From a virus: a stretch of 50,949 nt of DNA. Shown here piece after piece: positions 7,867-16,820 of this stretch. The notes below the pieces were generated by a model. That model was not told where the DNA came from and made no database searches. It was given only the letters and a program-made list of their open reading frames with translations. The DNA lies in the IMG/VR virus record IMGVR_UViG_3300044998_001404, positions 1 through 50,949 of that record. One strand, written 5' to 3'. The stretch's first letter is position 1, and each line of letters opens with the position of its first letter. The position numbers were made by a program, and so were the translations under genes.

Positions 7867-8088
7867 TCAGATCTCGATCAGCTCCAGCGTCAAGGCCGGT
7901 GCGATGCCTTCCACGATGTCGTCGCGGACGAACACGTTTTGGCCGACGCCGGCAGTGCCGCGGGCCTTGATCCGGCCGCCACCGGGCAACTGCACGGTGA
8001 CCACGCCGGGACCCGTCTCGATGACGGTCCCCGCCTGCAGCGGCGGGTCGGGGATCAACTGGCGGAACTGCTCGTAGAGGTTATGCAT
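7867..8088 (-). CDS. Small tail-associated protein, unknown family
   Basis: A 73-aa acidic protein predicted to be all beta (AGTVIETGPGVVTVQLPGGGRIKARG, then VGQNVFVRDDIVEG), consistent with a small OB- or SH3-like barrel. The ATG lies within the end of the long tail gene (8-nt overlap), so it belongs to the tail-tip block. Small barrels of this kind often sit next to baseplate hub proteins; the role here is inferred from position only. Confidence 0.65.
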   Translation of the reverse strand: MHNLYEQFRQLIPDPPLQAGTVIETGPGVVTVQLPGGGRIKARGTAGVGQNVFVRDDIVEGIAPALTLELIEI

Positions 8089-10039
8089 GGCTCTGGACTC
8101 CCAGCGTCTGCCAGACCTCCGGCATCCCGGCCTCGACTTGCGTCGAGCGCACGAGGCCCAAACGGGTCACGCTCCGGTCCTCGTACTCGACGAAGGCACC
8201 CGGTTCGATGATTCCGGTCTCCGCGAGCACCGGCAGGCGCAGGCTCACCTCGATCTGCTGCCCGGTGTCGGCCAGCACGGCGAGGCCGCGCTGGCGCGCG
8301 GCCGCGGCCTCGGTGATCAGGGCGTCAACGACCATGGGCGCCAGCGCGTCGCCAGCAGTGCCAGCACGGGTCACCTGCCCGAGCACGCCCACGTCCTGCC
8401 CGGAGACGAACACCCGGTTGTAGGCGGGCTTCTCGATCCAGCGCAGCGACTCCCGGGCGACGGCGTCGACCGGCAACACGTAGTCGGGCGTAACGGTGCC
8501 CCATTCCCACGGCGCCACGGGATATCGGTGCCGAACCCGCAGCGTGTGGGTGGAAGCGTGCGGCAGCAGGTAGCCGCCTGCCGCGCCGGCGATGCCGGCC
8601 AGCGCCTCGATCCACGTGCCCTGGCGGGCGAAGGCGCCAGCCGGCACGTTCCAGTCGGCGAGCCCCCAATCGACGGCCCACCCCAGCGGGATGCCGTTGA
8701 GCGTGAGCACATCGTCCATCAGCTGCCGCGCAGTGCGGCCTTCCGTGTTCGAGAAGGTCATCACCGGCGCGTACGGCGCGGCCAGCACGGCGTTGTGTCC
8801 GCGCCCGGTGACGTGGATAGTGGTCTCGCCGAAGCTGCGCTCGCGGCTGATGTTCTCGGCGAGAACGCGGAAGTCGGTGCCGTTGACCGTGGCGATCAGC
8901 TCGACCGGCCCGGCGCTACTTCCCGGCACGACCATCGGTTCCGCCCTCGCCGGCAGTTGGGCCTCAAAGCCCCAGGCCCAGGACGACGCATCGAGGGACA
9001 ACGACAGGCCGAACATCGGCACCTCGGCGCCATCCGGCACCCGGTGCAGGCTCACGTTGTTGATCACGAAGTACACCCTCCGAACGGGGACAAGCACCGT
9101 CTGCCGATCGGGCGGTGGCGGATCGACGAAGTGCTCACAGACAAACAGCAGGTCGCCTTGCGAGACCGCTAAGCCGGCGAACCGCAGATGCGGGCTCGGC
9201 ACGTAGCACGGCTCCGGCTGCGGCGGCTGCGGAACCACCAGCAGGCTGATCCCGGGCGGCGGCCGCCTCGCCTCCTGGAACCGCCCGCGCCATCCTTTCG
9301 GACAGGGCGTGGCGCTCTGATGGTCCGAGCCTTGGTGCTGAGCCAGGAAGCGCGCGCCTTGCCAGTCGCTCGCGCGCCCTGCACGTTTGGTGCGGTCGCC
9401 GTCCTGGTGGCGGAACCCAGTGGTGCGTCGCAGGCCGATTGCGCCTTCGAACACGGCGAACCGGACGAGCCCAAGCGGACTGCCATCCTGGTGCGACAGC
9501 CGGGTCGCATCCCTCAGGCGCAACGCCTCCTGGTGACCCGTGCGGCGCTGCTGGTGTGCCGCCTGCAGCACGGGCGGCAGGCGATGCGCAATGCCTTCCG
9601 GCGCGCCTGCGGCGCCTTGCCAGAGACCGCTCCAGCCTGCAGGCGTCGCCCGTGCGTGCTGCTGGGGCTGCGTGGGGCCCTCCTCCCTCGCTCGCGTGGC
9701 TTGCCAGGCGTGCCGCGTCTCGCCGACCGTGGGCCGCTGCGTGCGCGAGTAGTACCGCACCTCGCCGGTGAACACGACCCCGGGCAGGCTCGCGCCCTGC
9801 GTGAGCGGCACGCTCGGGCGCAGCACCAGCGTGCGCACGCTCAGGCCCGGCAGCGCCGCCAGCAACTCGAACCGGGCCGGGGGGATGAACGTGATCGCGA
9901 CCGCCGGGACCGGCAGGGTGGCGGCGACGCTCAGGTCGTTGCGCGGAGGGACGTAGTCGGCCCCGAACAGCAGGTTGGCGTCTGTGGCGGCCGCGCGGTT
10001 GAACAGCAGGTCGGTCTGCTGAGACTCGGGGGCTGCCAC
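8081..10039 (-). CDS. Tail-tip/hub protein with a W/R/Q/H-rich insert
   Basis: This 652-aa protein has a short beta-rich N-terminus (1-95), then an unusual basic, low-complexity stretch (about 98-280) rich in Arg, His, Gln, Trp, Gly and Ala and almost free of Lys, with a degenerate repeat around T-x-L/F-x-HQDG. The C-terminal 370 residues are a globular tail protein (FVINNVSLHRV, then FRVLAENISRERSFGETTIHVTGRG, then ARQLMDDVLTLNG and later YNRVFVSGQDVGV), recalling baseplate hub proteins. It starts at GTG 10037-10039. The function in tail tip assembly or adsorption is inferred from position. Confidence 0.75.
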   Translation of the reverse strand: MAAPESQQTDLLFNRAAATDANLLFGADYVPPRNDLSVAATLPVPAVAITFIPPARFELLAALPGLSVRTLVLRPSVPLTQGASLPGVVFTGEVRYYSRTQRPTVGETRHAWQATRAREEGPTQPQQHARATPAGWSGLWQGAAGAPEGIAHRLPPVLQAAHQQRRTGHQEALRLRDATRLSHQDGSPLGLVRFAVFEGAIGLRRTTGFRHQDGDRTKRAGRASDWQGARFLAQHQGSDHQSATPCPKGWRGRFQEARRPPPGISLLVVPQPPQPEPCYVPSPHLRFAGLAVSQGDLLFVCEHFVDPPPPDRQTVLVPVRRVYFVINNVSLHRVPDGAEVPMFGLSLSLDASSWAWGFEAQLPARAEPMVVPGSSAGPVELIATVNGTDFRVLAENISRERSFGETTIHVTGRGHNAVLAAPYAPVMTFSNTEGRTARQLMDDVLTLNGIPLGWAVDWGLADWNVPAGAFARQGTWIEALAGIAGAAGGYLLPHASTHTLRVRHRYPVAPWEWGTVTPDYVLPVDAVARESLRWIEKPAYNRVFVSGQDVGVLGQVTRAGTAGDALAPMVVDALITEAAAARQRGLAVLADTGQQIEVSLRLPVLAETGIIEPGAFVEYEDRSVTRLGLVRSTQVEAGMPEVWQTLGVQSHA

Positions 10040-10042
10040 GGC

Positions 10043-10438
10043 CTACCCCAGGATCGCCGACACCATCCGGGCATCGCCGCCAAGGTACAGCGCGGTGGAG
10101 GCGAGCTTCACGTCACCATTGCCGTCCGTACCGCTGCAATCGAGATCGAGCGCGGTCACGTCGTTGCCGTTGACCAGCCGCGCCCAGGTGGCCACGCCGG
10201 TGGCCGTGATCAGCCCGTCCTCCTGCTGCGAGAGCGTGAGCAGCCCATCGAGAATAGTGCCCGCAGGCTTGGTGAGACGGATCTCTACGAGCATCGCGCT
10301 GGCCGGCGTCGTGGCGGGCGTTGCTGGCCGCGTGCCGCCGTAGATGCGCAGCCGCGCCGGCTCCGGGCCGGCGTCGAGGAAGGCCAGCGTGCCAGCCAGC
10401 CGCGCCTCGTTGTGTTCGACGGTGATCGCAACGGTCAT
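10043..10438 (-). CDS. Phage tail-region protein, unknown family
   Basis: A 131-aa beta-rich protein (VAITVEHNEARLAGTLAFLD, LRIYGGTRP, MLVEIRLTKPAG) that looks like a small jelly-roll or immunoglobulin-like tail domain. No catalytic motif is visible. It overlaps the preceding 361-aa gene by 4 nt and ends 3 nt before the hub gene, so it is part of the tail-tip set. I do not recognise the family. Confidence 0.7.
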   Translation of the reverse strand: MTVAITVEHNEARLAGTLAFLDAGPEPARLRIYGGTRPATPATTPASAMLVEIRLTKPAGTILDGLLTLSQQEDGLITATGVATWARLVNGNDVTALDLDCSGTDGNGDVKLASTALYLGGDARMVSAILG

Positions 10439-11520
10439 GGCAGCAGCTCGGGTTTCAGGTTGTCCGCGATCACGGCGCGGTACAGATGCTTGTAGTCGTA
10501 GCTCACCACGGTGTAGCGCTGCGCCGGGTCGATGAACTCGAAGCGGTAGTTGCCGGCAGCATCGCTCCAGGTCTCGGCGACCAGGACGTTGGCGTTCTCG
10601 CTGATGAGCTGCACACGGCGCACGAGCGGCTGATCGGGCTGGCCCTTCTCCTTGACGGTACCGGCGATCACGCCGCGGCCGCTGAAGTGGATGTCCTTTC
10701 TTGTGGATGGGATGGGGTGGAAGTCGCGGTCGTAACCGCCCGGTCTGCTCCAGAGATCCGAGGCCGGGCTGTGCTGGCGCATCAGGTCGCAGTCCGCCGC
10801 GACGCCGATCGGCGACGCCGGGTCGGACAGGATCGAGGTCGGCCCTCCTGCCAGCGGCAGCAGGTCATCGGCGGCGTTCACCGCCACCGTCCCCGGAAAC
10901 GCCGCCAGGCCGGATGGCGTGTCGCCCGCGATGGCATGAACTCGCGCCGTCGCGCCGTACAGGAACACACCGGGAATCAGCTTGCCCCGATAGGCCGCGT
11001 CACTGACTTGGAACAGCAGCACGCCACCGGCCTTGAACTGGATCAAGCGCGCCCACGGCACGCCGTTCGCGTCGAACGCGCCGACGATCACCTCGCAGCG
11101 CAGCGTCATGCGCTGGCCGACGTTGAAGGTCGGCGCCACGTCGGCCACGCCGGCGATGGGCTTTGCGCCGTCGTTGACGCCACCGGTCACCCCGGCCCCG
11201 TCGCCGAAACCGCTGTTCCACCTGGATACACCCCAGCCGCCGTCGAGGTGGGCGAACCGGTAGCCCTCGGCGCCGTTGCCGGTGGTCATCCACAGGCCGA
11301 TGTGCTTGCGGTTGCCGGGGTCGGTCAGCAGCTCGACATCGGCCTCGAACCAGAAATCGCCGTGCGCGGTTTCGTTGAAGCGCAGGATCGACTGGCTGTT
11401 CGGCGCCGACAGGTCGATGGCCTGCTGCGCCGCGTTGTACACGGCGGACATGCCGCCCAGCACGCTCGTGTAGCCGGCCGCCGGCGCGCTGGCAAAGGTG
11501 TCGTAGAGCGGGTATCCCAC
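10435..11520 (-). CDS. Tail protein with lectin-like and carboxypeptidase-regulatory-like domains
   Basis: This 361-aa protein starts with a region that resembles a concanavalin/LamG-type beta sandwich (FNETAHGDFWFEADVEL, KHIGLWMTTGNGAEGYRFAHLDGGWGVSRW; about residues 45-185). It ends with a segment like the carboxypeptidase regulatory or SpaA fold (SGRGVIAGTVKEKGQPDQPLVRRVQLIS, then ETWSDAAGNYRFEFID; about 275-340). Such modules are common in tail-tip and fibre proteins that touch the cell surface. It is tightly packed between other tail genes. Confidence 0.65.
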   Translation of the reverse strand: MGYPLYDTFASAPAAGYTSVLGGMSAVYNAAQQAIDLSAPNSQSILRFNETAHGDFWFEADVELLTDPGNRKHIGLWMTTGNGAEGYRFAHLDGGWGVSRWNSGFGDGAGVTGGVNDGAKPIAGVADVAPTFNVGQRMTLRCEVIVGAFDANGVPWARLIQFKAGGVLLFQVSDAAYRGKLIPGVFLYGATARVHAIAGDTPSGLAAFPGTVAVNAADDLLPLAGGPTSILSDPASPIGVAADCDLMRQHSPASDLWSRPGGYDRDFHPIPSTRKDIHFSGRGVIAGTVKEKGQPDQPLVRRVQLISENANVLVAETWSDAAGNYRFEFIDPAQRYTVVSYDYKHLYRAVIADNLKPELLP

Positions 11521-11523
11521 ACC

Positions 11524-12792
11524 TCACCTCCACGGACCGGTGATGTCGAAGGCCACCTGCGCGCCTTCGGTCTCCGAGCTGTATTGGGTGCGCACCAACA
11601 GGAATCGCTTGCCGGTCTGGCCGACCACGTTGTCGACGATGGTCTGGTCGCTGTAGGGGCGGTCCTGCGGCATCCAGTACATCCCGGGCATCAGGCCGCG
11701 CATGTGGCCGTCCTCCTGCCGCACGTAGGTGGGCAGCAGCCACAGGCTGTAGTCGGCGCCGTTGGGGAACGGCATCGGGCCGCGGCCGCAGATCTGCTGG
11801 CCGTTGTTGGTGTTGAGCGAGGTCGCCGCCCACCGCACCGGGTTGCCGAGCTGGGTGTGGTTGCGCAGCAGCACATGTCCGGAGAAGTCCAGGGACGCGA
11901 TCAGCGACGTGCCCCCGTACTCGCTGGGGTAGCTCATGTACTGGTTGTTGTTGCTCCAGTAGAGGTCATGGGCGGCGAGCACGGTGGCGTAGTTGTCGCC
12001 GGGCTTGAAGCTCGTGATGTCGCCGAAGCAGTAGCAGCTGCGGCCGTACCAGTTGAAGCCGGCGGCGTGGGTGCAGAAGAGAAAGAACAGCCGGTCGTCG
12101 CCGATCAGCACCCAGTTGCGGTTGCCGCCGCCGCTGTCGCCGTAGACGTCGTACCCGGTCTGGCGTGCGTGGTACCACTTGTACCAGCCCCACTGGTTCG
12201 CGGTGACCTGCTTCCAGTTCTGCGTCGGGTTGTTCGGGTCGTAGGGAGCCTGCGCCCCGACGATGGTGTCGATGTCGGCCAGGTCCTCCACGATCCCGAC
12301 GTTGGCCCATTTTGCCCACGACGTGGTGTAGCCGGGCGTCTTGAGGCTGTCGTCGACCAGCAGGATGTTCTGGGGCGACTGCGGGTTCTTGCTCCGGTAG
12401 GACGCCTTGTTCGTGCCCGCGAACGGCTTTTCCCATCCCAAAGGCGCCACCTTCGCGGACAGGCTCGTCGTGGTCGTGGCCGGCGACGCGGGCGTGCCAG
12501 TCACCGCGTAGGTGAAGGTGGTCGCGGTCGTCGTCAGCACACGGAACTGCCCGTTGTACTCGGGCTGCTCGGCGCCCGCGATGAGGACGACCTGGTCCGG
12601 GCGGTAGGCATGACCGGAGGAAATGGTGGCCGTGGCGATGCCACCTGCCGAGGTCAGCGTGTCGATGGCTTTCAGCGCGAAGCCGTTGACCAGGCAGGCG
12701 TCGAGCATGCTCACCAGGTCGCCCCAGTTATTCGAGATCTGCGGGGCGCCGGCCATGCCGCTGTTGAAGTACTTGACGGAGAGATCGGGCAT
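11524..12792 (-). CDS. Tail-tip or fibre protein, unknown family
   Basis: A 422-aa protein whose first 120 residues form a module starting LSVKYFNSGMAGAP and containing TATISSGHAYRPDQVVLIAG, suggestive of a beta domain. The rest is rich in aromatic residues, Gly and Asn (NQWGWYKWYHARQTGYDVYGDSGGGNRNW, HDLYWSNNNQYMSYPSEYGG), as seen in surface-exposed phage tail proteins. No enzyme motif is seen. Its place after the large repeat protein suggests a structural role at the tail tip. Confidence 0.65.
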   Translation of the reverse strand: MPDLSVKYFNSGMAGAPQISNNWGDLVSMLDACLVNGFALKAIDTLTSAGGIATATISSGHAYRPDQVVLIAGAEQPEYNGQFRVLTTTATTFTYAVTGTPASPATTTTSLSAKVAPLGWEKPFAGTNKASYRSKNPQSPQNILLVDDSLKTPGYTTSWAKWANVGIVEDLADIDTIVGAQAPYDPNNPTQNWKQVTANQWGWYKWYHARQTGYDVYGDSGGGNRNWVLIGDDRLFFLFCTHAAGFNWYGRSCYCFGDITSFKPGDNYATVLAAHDLYWSNNNQYMSYPSEYGGTSLIASLDFSGHVLLRNHTQLGNPVRWAATSLNTNNGQQICGRGPMPFPNGADYSLWLLPTYVRQEDGHMRGLMPGMYWMPQDRPYSDQTIVDNVVGQTGKRFLLVRTQYSSETEGAQVAFDITGPWR

Positions 12793-12815
12793 GTCGTTGG
12801 TTCCAGTCTGCGGAG

Positions 12816-15800
12816 TCAGGGGGTGTCCACGTCGCCGCGGATCAGCAACGTGAAGTTGTCGTCAGGCACCGATTCGGGGCCCTGCTGCACGGTGCGCACC
12901 ACCCACACCGGGAACTGCGCCCCGATGGTGTTGAAGCGCAGCACGTTGCCGGTCGCCCAGCCGCTGCCCCAGCCGAGCGCGGGCAGGTGGAAGTAGGGAA
13001 CGCCGGTGGCCGGGTTGTTTGGCGCGCAATCGCTGCTGGTGTTGCCGGTGGCGATGACGCCGACGTTCTCGCCGATGACCTCGAAGGCGGTGCTGTTCGT
13101 GAAGCGCACCACCCAGCGCTCGGTGACGGCGCCCCGGTTGGTGACGCGGATCGGGTATTGGGTGTTGTTAAAGGTCGCCGTGGCCGCGCTGCCTGACAGC
13201 GCATCGACCCAAGCGCCGTTCCAGGTTGCCTGGTCGAACACCAGGCTCACCCGGGCGAACAGATCGCCGGCGATGAGCGCGCTGGACACGTAGCTGCCAG
13301 AGGCGGGGTCGCCCGCCGTGGCGACGGGGTATTCGTGCGTGAGCGCGCGGGTGAAGCTGATCTCGCCGTTGATCTGGACGTCGCGCACCACCGCCATGTC
13401 CTCGATGCGGTGCTCGATGGTCACCGGCTGGCTGTAGCCCGTCACGTTGTTGAAGCTGACGGTGCCCGCTTCCAGGTCGGTCGTGTAGCCGCTGTGGATC
13501 ACCGTGCCGTCGTGGCCGACCACGCGCACGCGGGACAGGCGCACGCGCCCACAGTTGATGGTCTGCCCGTTGGCCACCGGTGCAGTGATCTTTCCGGTGT
13601 GGCCCACGACGGCGAAGCCGCCGGGGCGGAAGATCGGAACGCGCCCGTCGCTGGGCAGCCGCACCGGGTCGATGCCGAGCAGGTCGGCGTCGAGCGGCAG
13701 GTAGCTGTAGGCGACCGCGCTGTAGCGGACGGTGGACGCTGCGACCGGCTCCGGCCGGAAGATCTTGCCGTCGCTGCCCACACGGTCGGCGGAGTACCAG
13801 GGCTCGCTCTCGTTGCCGGCGGCGGTCACGAAGCTGCCAAAGCGCACGCGCACCAGGCCGTTCTCGTAGTCTACGCTGCCGGTGATGCCGGTTGCCTGGA
13901 TCTTGCCGTCGATGCCCGCCGTGACCGTCTGGGTGCCGCCGACCGCCCGTACGTACTGGATCGAGAGCGACCCTGGGCGCAAAGGTGCCGCACCGGTACG
14001 GAACACGTACTCGCTGGACACGTTCTCGCCGACTGTGGTGACGCAGCTGGCGCGGCCGATGGCGTTGCTCGCGCCTGCCGGCCAGGAATTGAGCGTCACG
14101 TCCCCGGACAGGTAGTTGATCGTCCCCCGCGTCACCCAGCCGCTGGTGGTGAATTCGCGCAAGCTGCCCTGGCCGTTGTCACCCCAGGGGAGCGCTCCTG
14201 GCAGGGTGAGCAGCACCGAGCCGGGGACGATTTGCGCCGTGACACCGGTCACCAGCTTGAACGAGGGCGCGAACTGGAAGGTTTCCGTCACGCTGCTCGT
14301 CGAGCCGGCGCTGTTGTAGCGCAGCTTCACGTAGCCCGACTCGTCATTCGGGTACAGCGACGGCGCCTCGACGTAGGCGAGGCCCCGGTAGTTCAAGCGC
14401 CAGCGGCCCGTGCCGTTGATGGCGGCGGCGGTGTAGACCGGACGCGGGATCAGCACCGTGACGTCGGGGTTGAATGCCACCTGCCCGGTCGCATAGTCGA
14501 CCGTGCCGATGCTGCTGCCATTGAGCAAGACGTGACCGGCGCCATCGTCCCGCGCGATCTGGGTCGGGTCGCGCCATGCGCCCGCCACGCCCATCTCCAG
14601 CAGTTGCGCCAGGGTGTAGGCGCCCAGCACGGCGGTGTCGGTCAGCGTGTTCCACTCCACCTCCAGCGAACCCGGCTCGATGGAGCCGAGGCTCGCCGTG
14701 ACCGGGACCAGGCCCGCGCCATTGCGTGAGGGATGGGCGAACGCATCCTCCTGCTTAGGGCCCGCGACATAGCTGACCGTGAGCTGCGTCCCCGGCGAAG
14801 GCAGCACGTTTGGCGCGAACTCGAGGCGGTTGCTGGCGATGCGCAAGACGCCGGTCGCTGCGCCCGACAGCACGCCGTTGGTGGCGGCCGTTGCCGTCTT
14901 GGTGCCGGTGTATTCCCAGCTCACCGTCAGCGAGCCCGGCTGCACCGCCTTGCCTTCGGGCGGGCTCAAGACCAGCGTCTGCGACGCTTTGAGCGTGACC
15001 TGGGGCTGCTGCGTTTCCTGCGTCGGTACGTTCCAGGTGAGGATGAGTGAGGAGCCCACGTCGGGCAGCGCGCCGAGGGTCACGACGAATGCGCCGGTAT
15101 TGCGGTTGACGGTGCCGGCGCCATAGCTCGCGTCCAGCCCCTTGAGCGTGCCGTTGCCGGCATCCGACAGCACGTACCAACGCCCCTGTGCCATGTAGCT
15201 GATGGACAGCGTGCCGGGCTGCGGAACCGGCGTCACCGTGCCGACGTAGGACTGGCTCCTCGACTCCGGCGTGACGGGGATCTCCGAGCTTTGCGGCGCA
15301 CGCAGGATATGCGCGGCCGGCGTGTAGGTGACCGCCTTGGCGTTCGACATCGAGCCCGCATTGAGCGCCAGGATGCCGTTGGCGTAGTCGATGGTGCCGA
15401 TCGTGCCGCTCGCAGTCTTGAGCAGGCCCGCGTCGTCGAAGATCGTGATGCCGTCGGTCTGCAGCGTGAGCGAGCCCGGCAGGCAGCCGCCCGGCAGGTT
15501 GAACTTGATGCTGGGCGTCCAGGCGTGGTTCGCCGAGTAGCTCACAGCCACGGCCCCCGGCACCGGCAATCCGGCGGCCGCATACGGCGGCACGAAGGAG
15601 ATGGGCGTCTCGGTCTGCGCGCTGGGCACGAGTTGTGTGTAGATCGACGCGCCCTTGATCGTGAAGTCGCCGACGGCGGCCGCTTGGGTCAGCGGCACGA
15701 CGCCGACATAGGTGCCGGCGTCGGCCACCACGGTGTCGCGCACCTTGGTGCCGTTCGCCGCGCGGGTGAAGGTGCGGCTGGCCGGCGAGCCGGTGAAGTC

Positions 15801-16400
15801 GTAGCGCAGTGCGTCGCTGATGTCGACGGTGACGACGGCGGCCTTGTAGTCCTTGTCCCCGTCGTAGGTGAAGGTGCGCTCCACCACCGAGACGGCGGTG
15901 GCACGTACGTACTGCTCCTTCTGCGTCGGCTGACCTTCGTTTTCGATCAGCACCAGCGTCTGACCGACGTTCGGCACGGTGTCGGTGGTGCGCTGGAATA
16001 GCTGGATCACGCGCTGGCCGGCGATGTGGTTCTCGAACAGATACCCGGCCCACTCCGGCCCCTTGTTGAGGTAGGCCTCGATGCGCAGTTGCGCCTGCTC
16101 GCGGTTGTCGAAGGTGCGCTCCGTGCTGAAGAGCGTCACGCTGACCCGCGCGTCTTTCGGCGGCTCGGCCACGATGACGTTGGCGCCAAAGTAGGTGTCG
16201 GTGTCATCGGTCTGCACCGAGACGAAGGTCTTGCGCAGATTGACGCGGCCGCCCGCGCGGTCGAGCTCCGAGATGTCCGGAAAGATGGCGTTCGAGACGC
16301 CGTCCGCGATGGTGTTGCCGGTCGGCGCACCACCGCCCTCCGGCACGTCCGCCATGACGGCGGACTTGAGCAGCTTCACGTCGCCCGATTGAATGGGCAT
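12816..16400 (-). CDS. Very large tail protein with six beta repeats
   Basis: This 1194-aa protein carries a repeated module that begins PGSL/PGTL/PGSV (near residues 308, 393, 487, 574, 724 and 807) and usually continues to a G-T/S-I/V-D/N-Y-x-x-G-x-x-x-L-N strand turn. These look like immunoglobulin-like or beta-sandwich units in an elongated fibre. The first 250 residues differ (LRKTFVSVQTDDTDTYFGANV, FLPGGC further on) and probably anchor the protein to the tail. The last 200 residues are another beta region. It follows the tape measure block and probably forms part of the tail tip or side fibre. Confidence 0.75.
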   Translation of the reverse strand: MPIQSGDVKLLKSAVMADVPEGGGAPTGNTIADGVSNAIFPDISELDRAGGRVNLRKTFVSVQTDDTDTYFGANVIVAEPPKDARVSVTLFSTERTFDNREQAQLRIEAYLNKGPEWAGYLFENHIAGQRVIQLFQRTTDTVPNVGQTLVLIENEGQPTQKEQYVRATAVSVVERTFTYDGDKDYKAAVVTVDISDALRYDFTGSPASRTFTRAANGTKVRDTVVADAGTYVGVVPLTQAAAVGDFTIKGASIYTQLVPSAQTETPISFVPPYAAAGLPVPGAVAVSYSANHAWTPSIKFNLPGGCLPGSLTLQTDGITIFDDAGLLKTASGTIGTIDYANGILALNAGSMSNAKAVTYTPAAHILRAPQSSEIPVTPESRSQSYVGTVTPVPQPGTLSISYMAQGRWYVLSDAGNGTLKGLDASYGAGTVNRNTGAFVVTLGALPDVGSSLILTWNVPTQETQQPQVTLKASQTLVLSPPEGKAVQPGSLTVSWEYTGTKTATAATNGVLSGAATGVLRIASNRLEFAPNVLPSPGTQLTVSYVAGPKQEDAFAHPSRNGAGLVPVTASLGSIEPGSLEVEWNTLTDTAVLGAYTLAQLLEMGVAGAWRDPTQIARDDGAGHVLLNGSSIGTVDYATGQVAFNPDVTVLIPRPVYTAAAINGTGRWRLNYRGLAYVEAPSLYPNDESGYVKLRYNSAGSTSSVTETFQFAPSFKLVTGVTAQIVPGSVLLTLPGALPWGDNGQGSLREFTTSGWVTRGTINYLSGDVTLNSWPAGASNAIGRASCVTTVGENVSSEYVFRTGAAPLRPGSLSIQYVRAVGGTQTVTAGIDGKIQATGITGSVDYENGLVRVRFGSFVTAAGNESEPWYSADRVGSDGKIFRPEPVAASTVRYSAVAYSYLPLDADLLGIDPVRLPSDGRVPIFRPGGFAVVGHTGKITAPVANGQTINCGRVRLSRVRVVGHDGTVIHSGYTTDLEAGTVSFNNVTGYSQPVTIEHRIEDMAVVRDVQINGEISFTRALTHEYPVATAGDPASGSYVSSALIAGDLFARVSLVFDQATWNGAWVDALSGSAATATFNNTQYPIRVTNRGAVTERWVVRFTNSTAFEVIGENVGVIATGNTSSDCAPNNPATGVPYFHLPALGWGSGWATGNVLRFNTIGAQFPVWVVRTVQQGPESVPDDNFTLLIRGDVDTP

Positions 16401-16402
16401 GG

Positions 16403-16810
16403 TCAGATCTCCAGGAATCGCAGGGTGAGGCGGTAGAAGTCACCGCCGGATCGGGCCGGGATGCCCAGCACCGGCTCGCTCTCGATGGGTGTGTCGCCGT
16501 GGCGGAAGGCGACCGTGAAGGCGCGCCCATCGGCGAAGGTCAAAGCGAAGCGCCCGGAGGCAGCGCTCACCGGGATTGCGGCCCAGGCGCGCAGTTGCTC
16601 CACCGTGGCACGCGTCACCCACGCCATGTCGGGCGCGCCCACCAGCGTGATCGGACGCCCCGCCTGCCGGAGCGCGGACTGGATCAGCAAGGCACCGGTA
16701 ATGAGATAGGACGTCGAGGCCACGGCCGGTGACCAGGCGTGCTCGTCGGTCCACAGCAGATCGTCGGGCAGCAGCAAGGCCACCTCGTCCGCGAGGTTCT
16801 TCAGTTGCAT
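16403..16810 (-). CDS. Small tail protein between tape measure and fibre genes
   Basis: A 135-aa protein (MQLKNLADEVALLLPDDLLW start, ITLVGAPDMAWVTRATVEQLR and SGRFALTFADGRAFTVAFRHG strands) in the position of the small tail-tip proteins that follow the tape measure in lambda-type phages. The ATG at 16810 is chosen because it opens the globular domain 10 nt after the tape measure stop. The family is not recognised beyond this. Confidence 0.7.
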   Translation of the reverse strand: MQLKNLADEVALLLPDDLLWTDEHAWSPAVASTSYLITGALLIQSALRQAGRPITLVGAPDMAWVTRATVEQLRAWAAIPVSAASGRFALTFADGRAFTVAFRHGDTPIESEPVLGIPARSGGDFYRLTLRFLEI

Positions 16811-16820
16811 CGGGATGGGG

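Noticed and set aside
10486-12996. An 836-codon plus-strand open frame across the tail genes
   Set aside because: Antisense shadow of two tail genes; composition is Val/Gly/His/Arg biased without structure.
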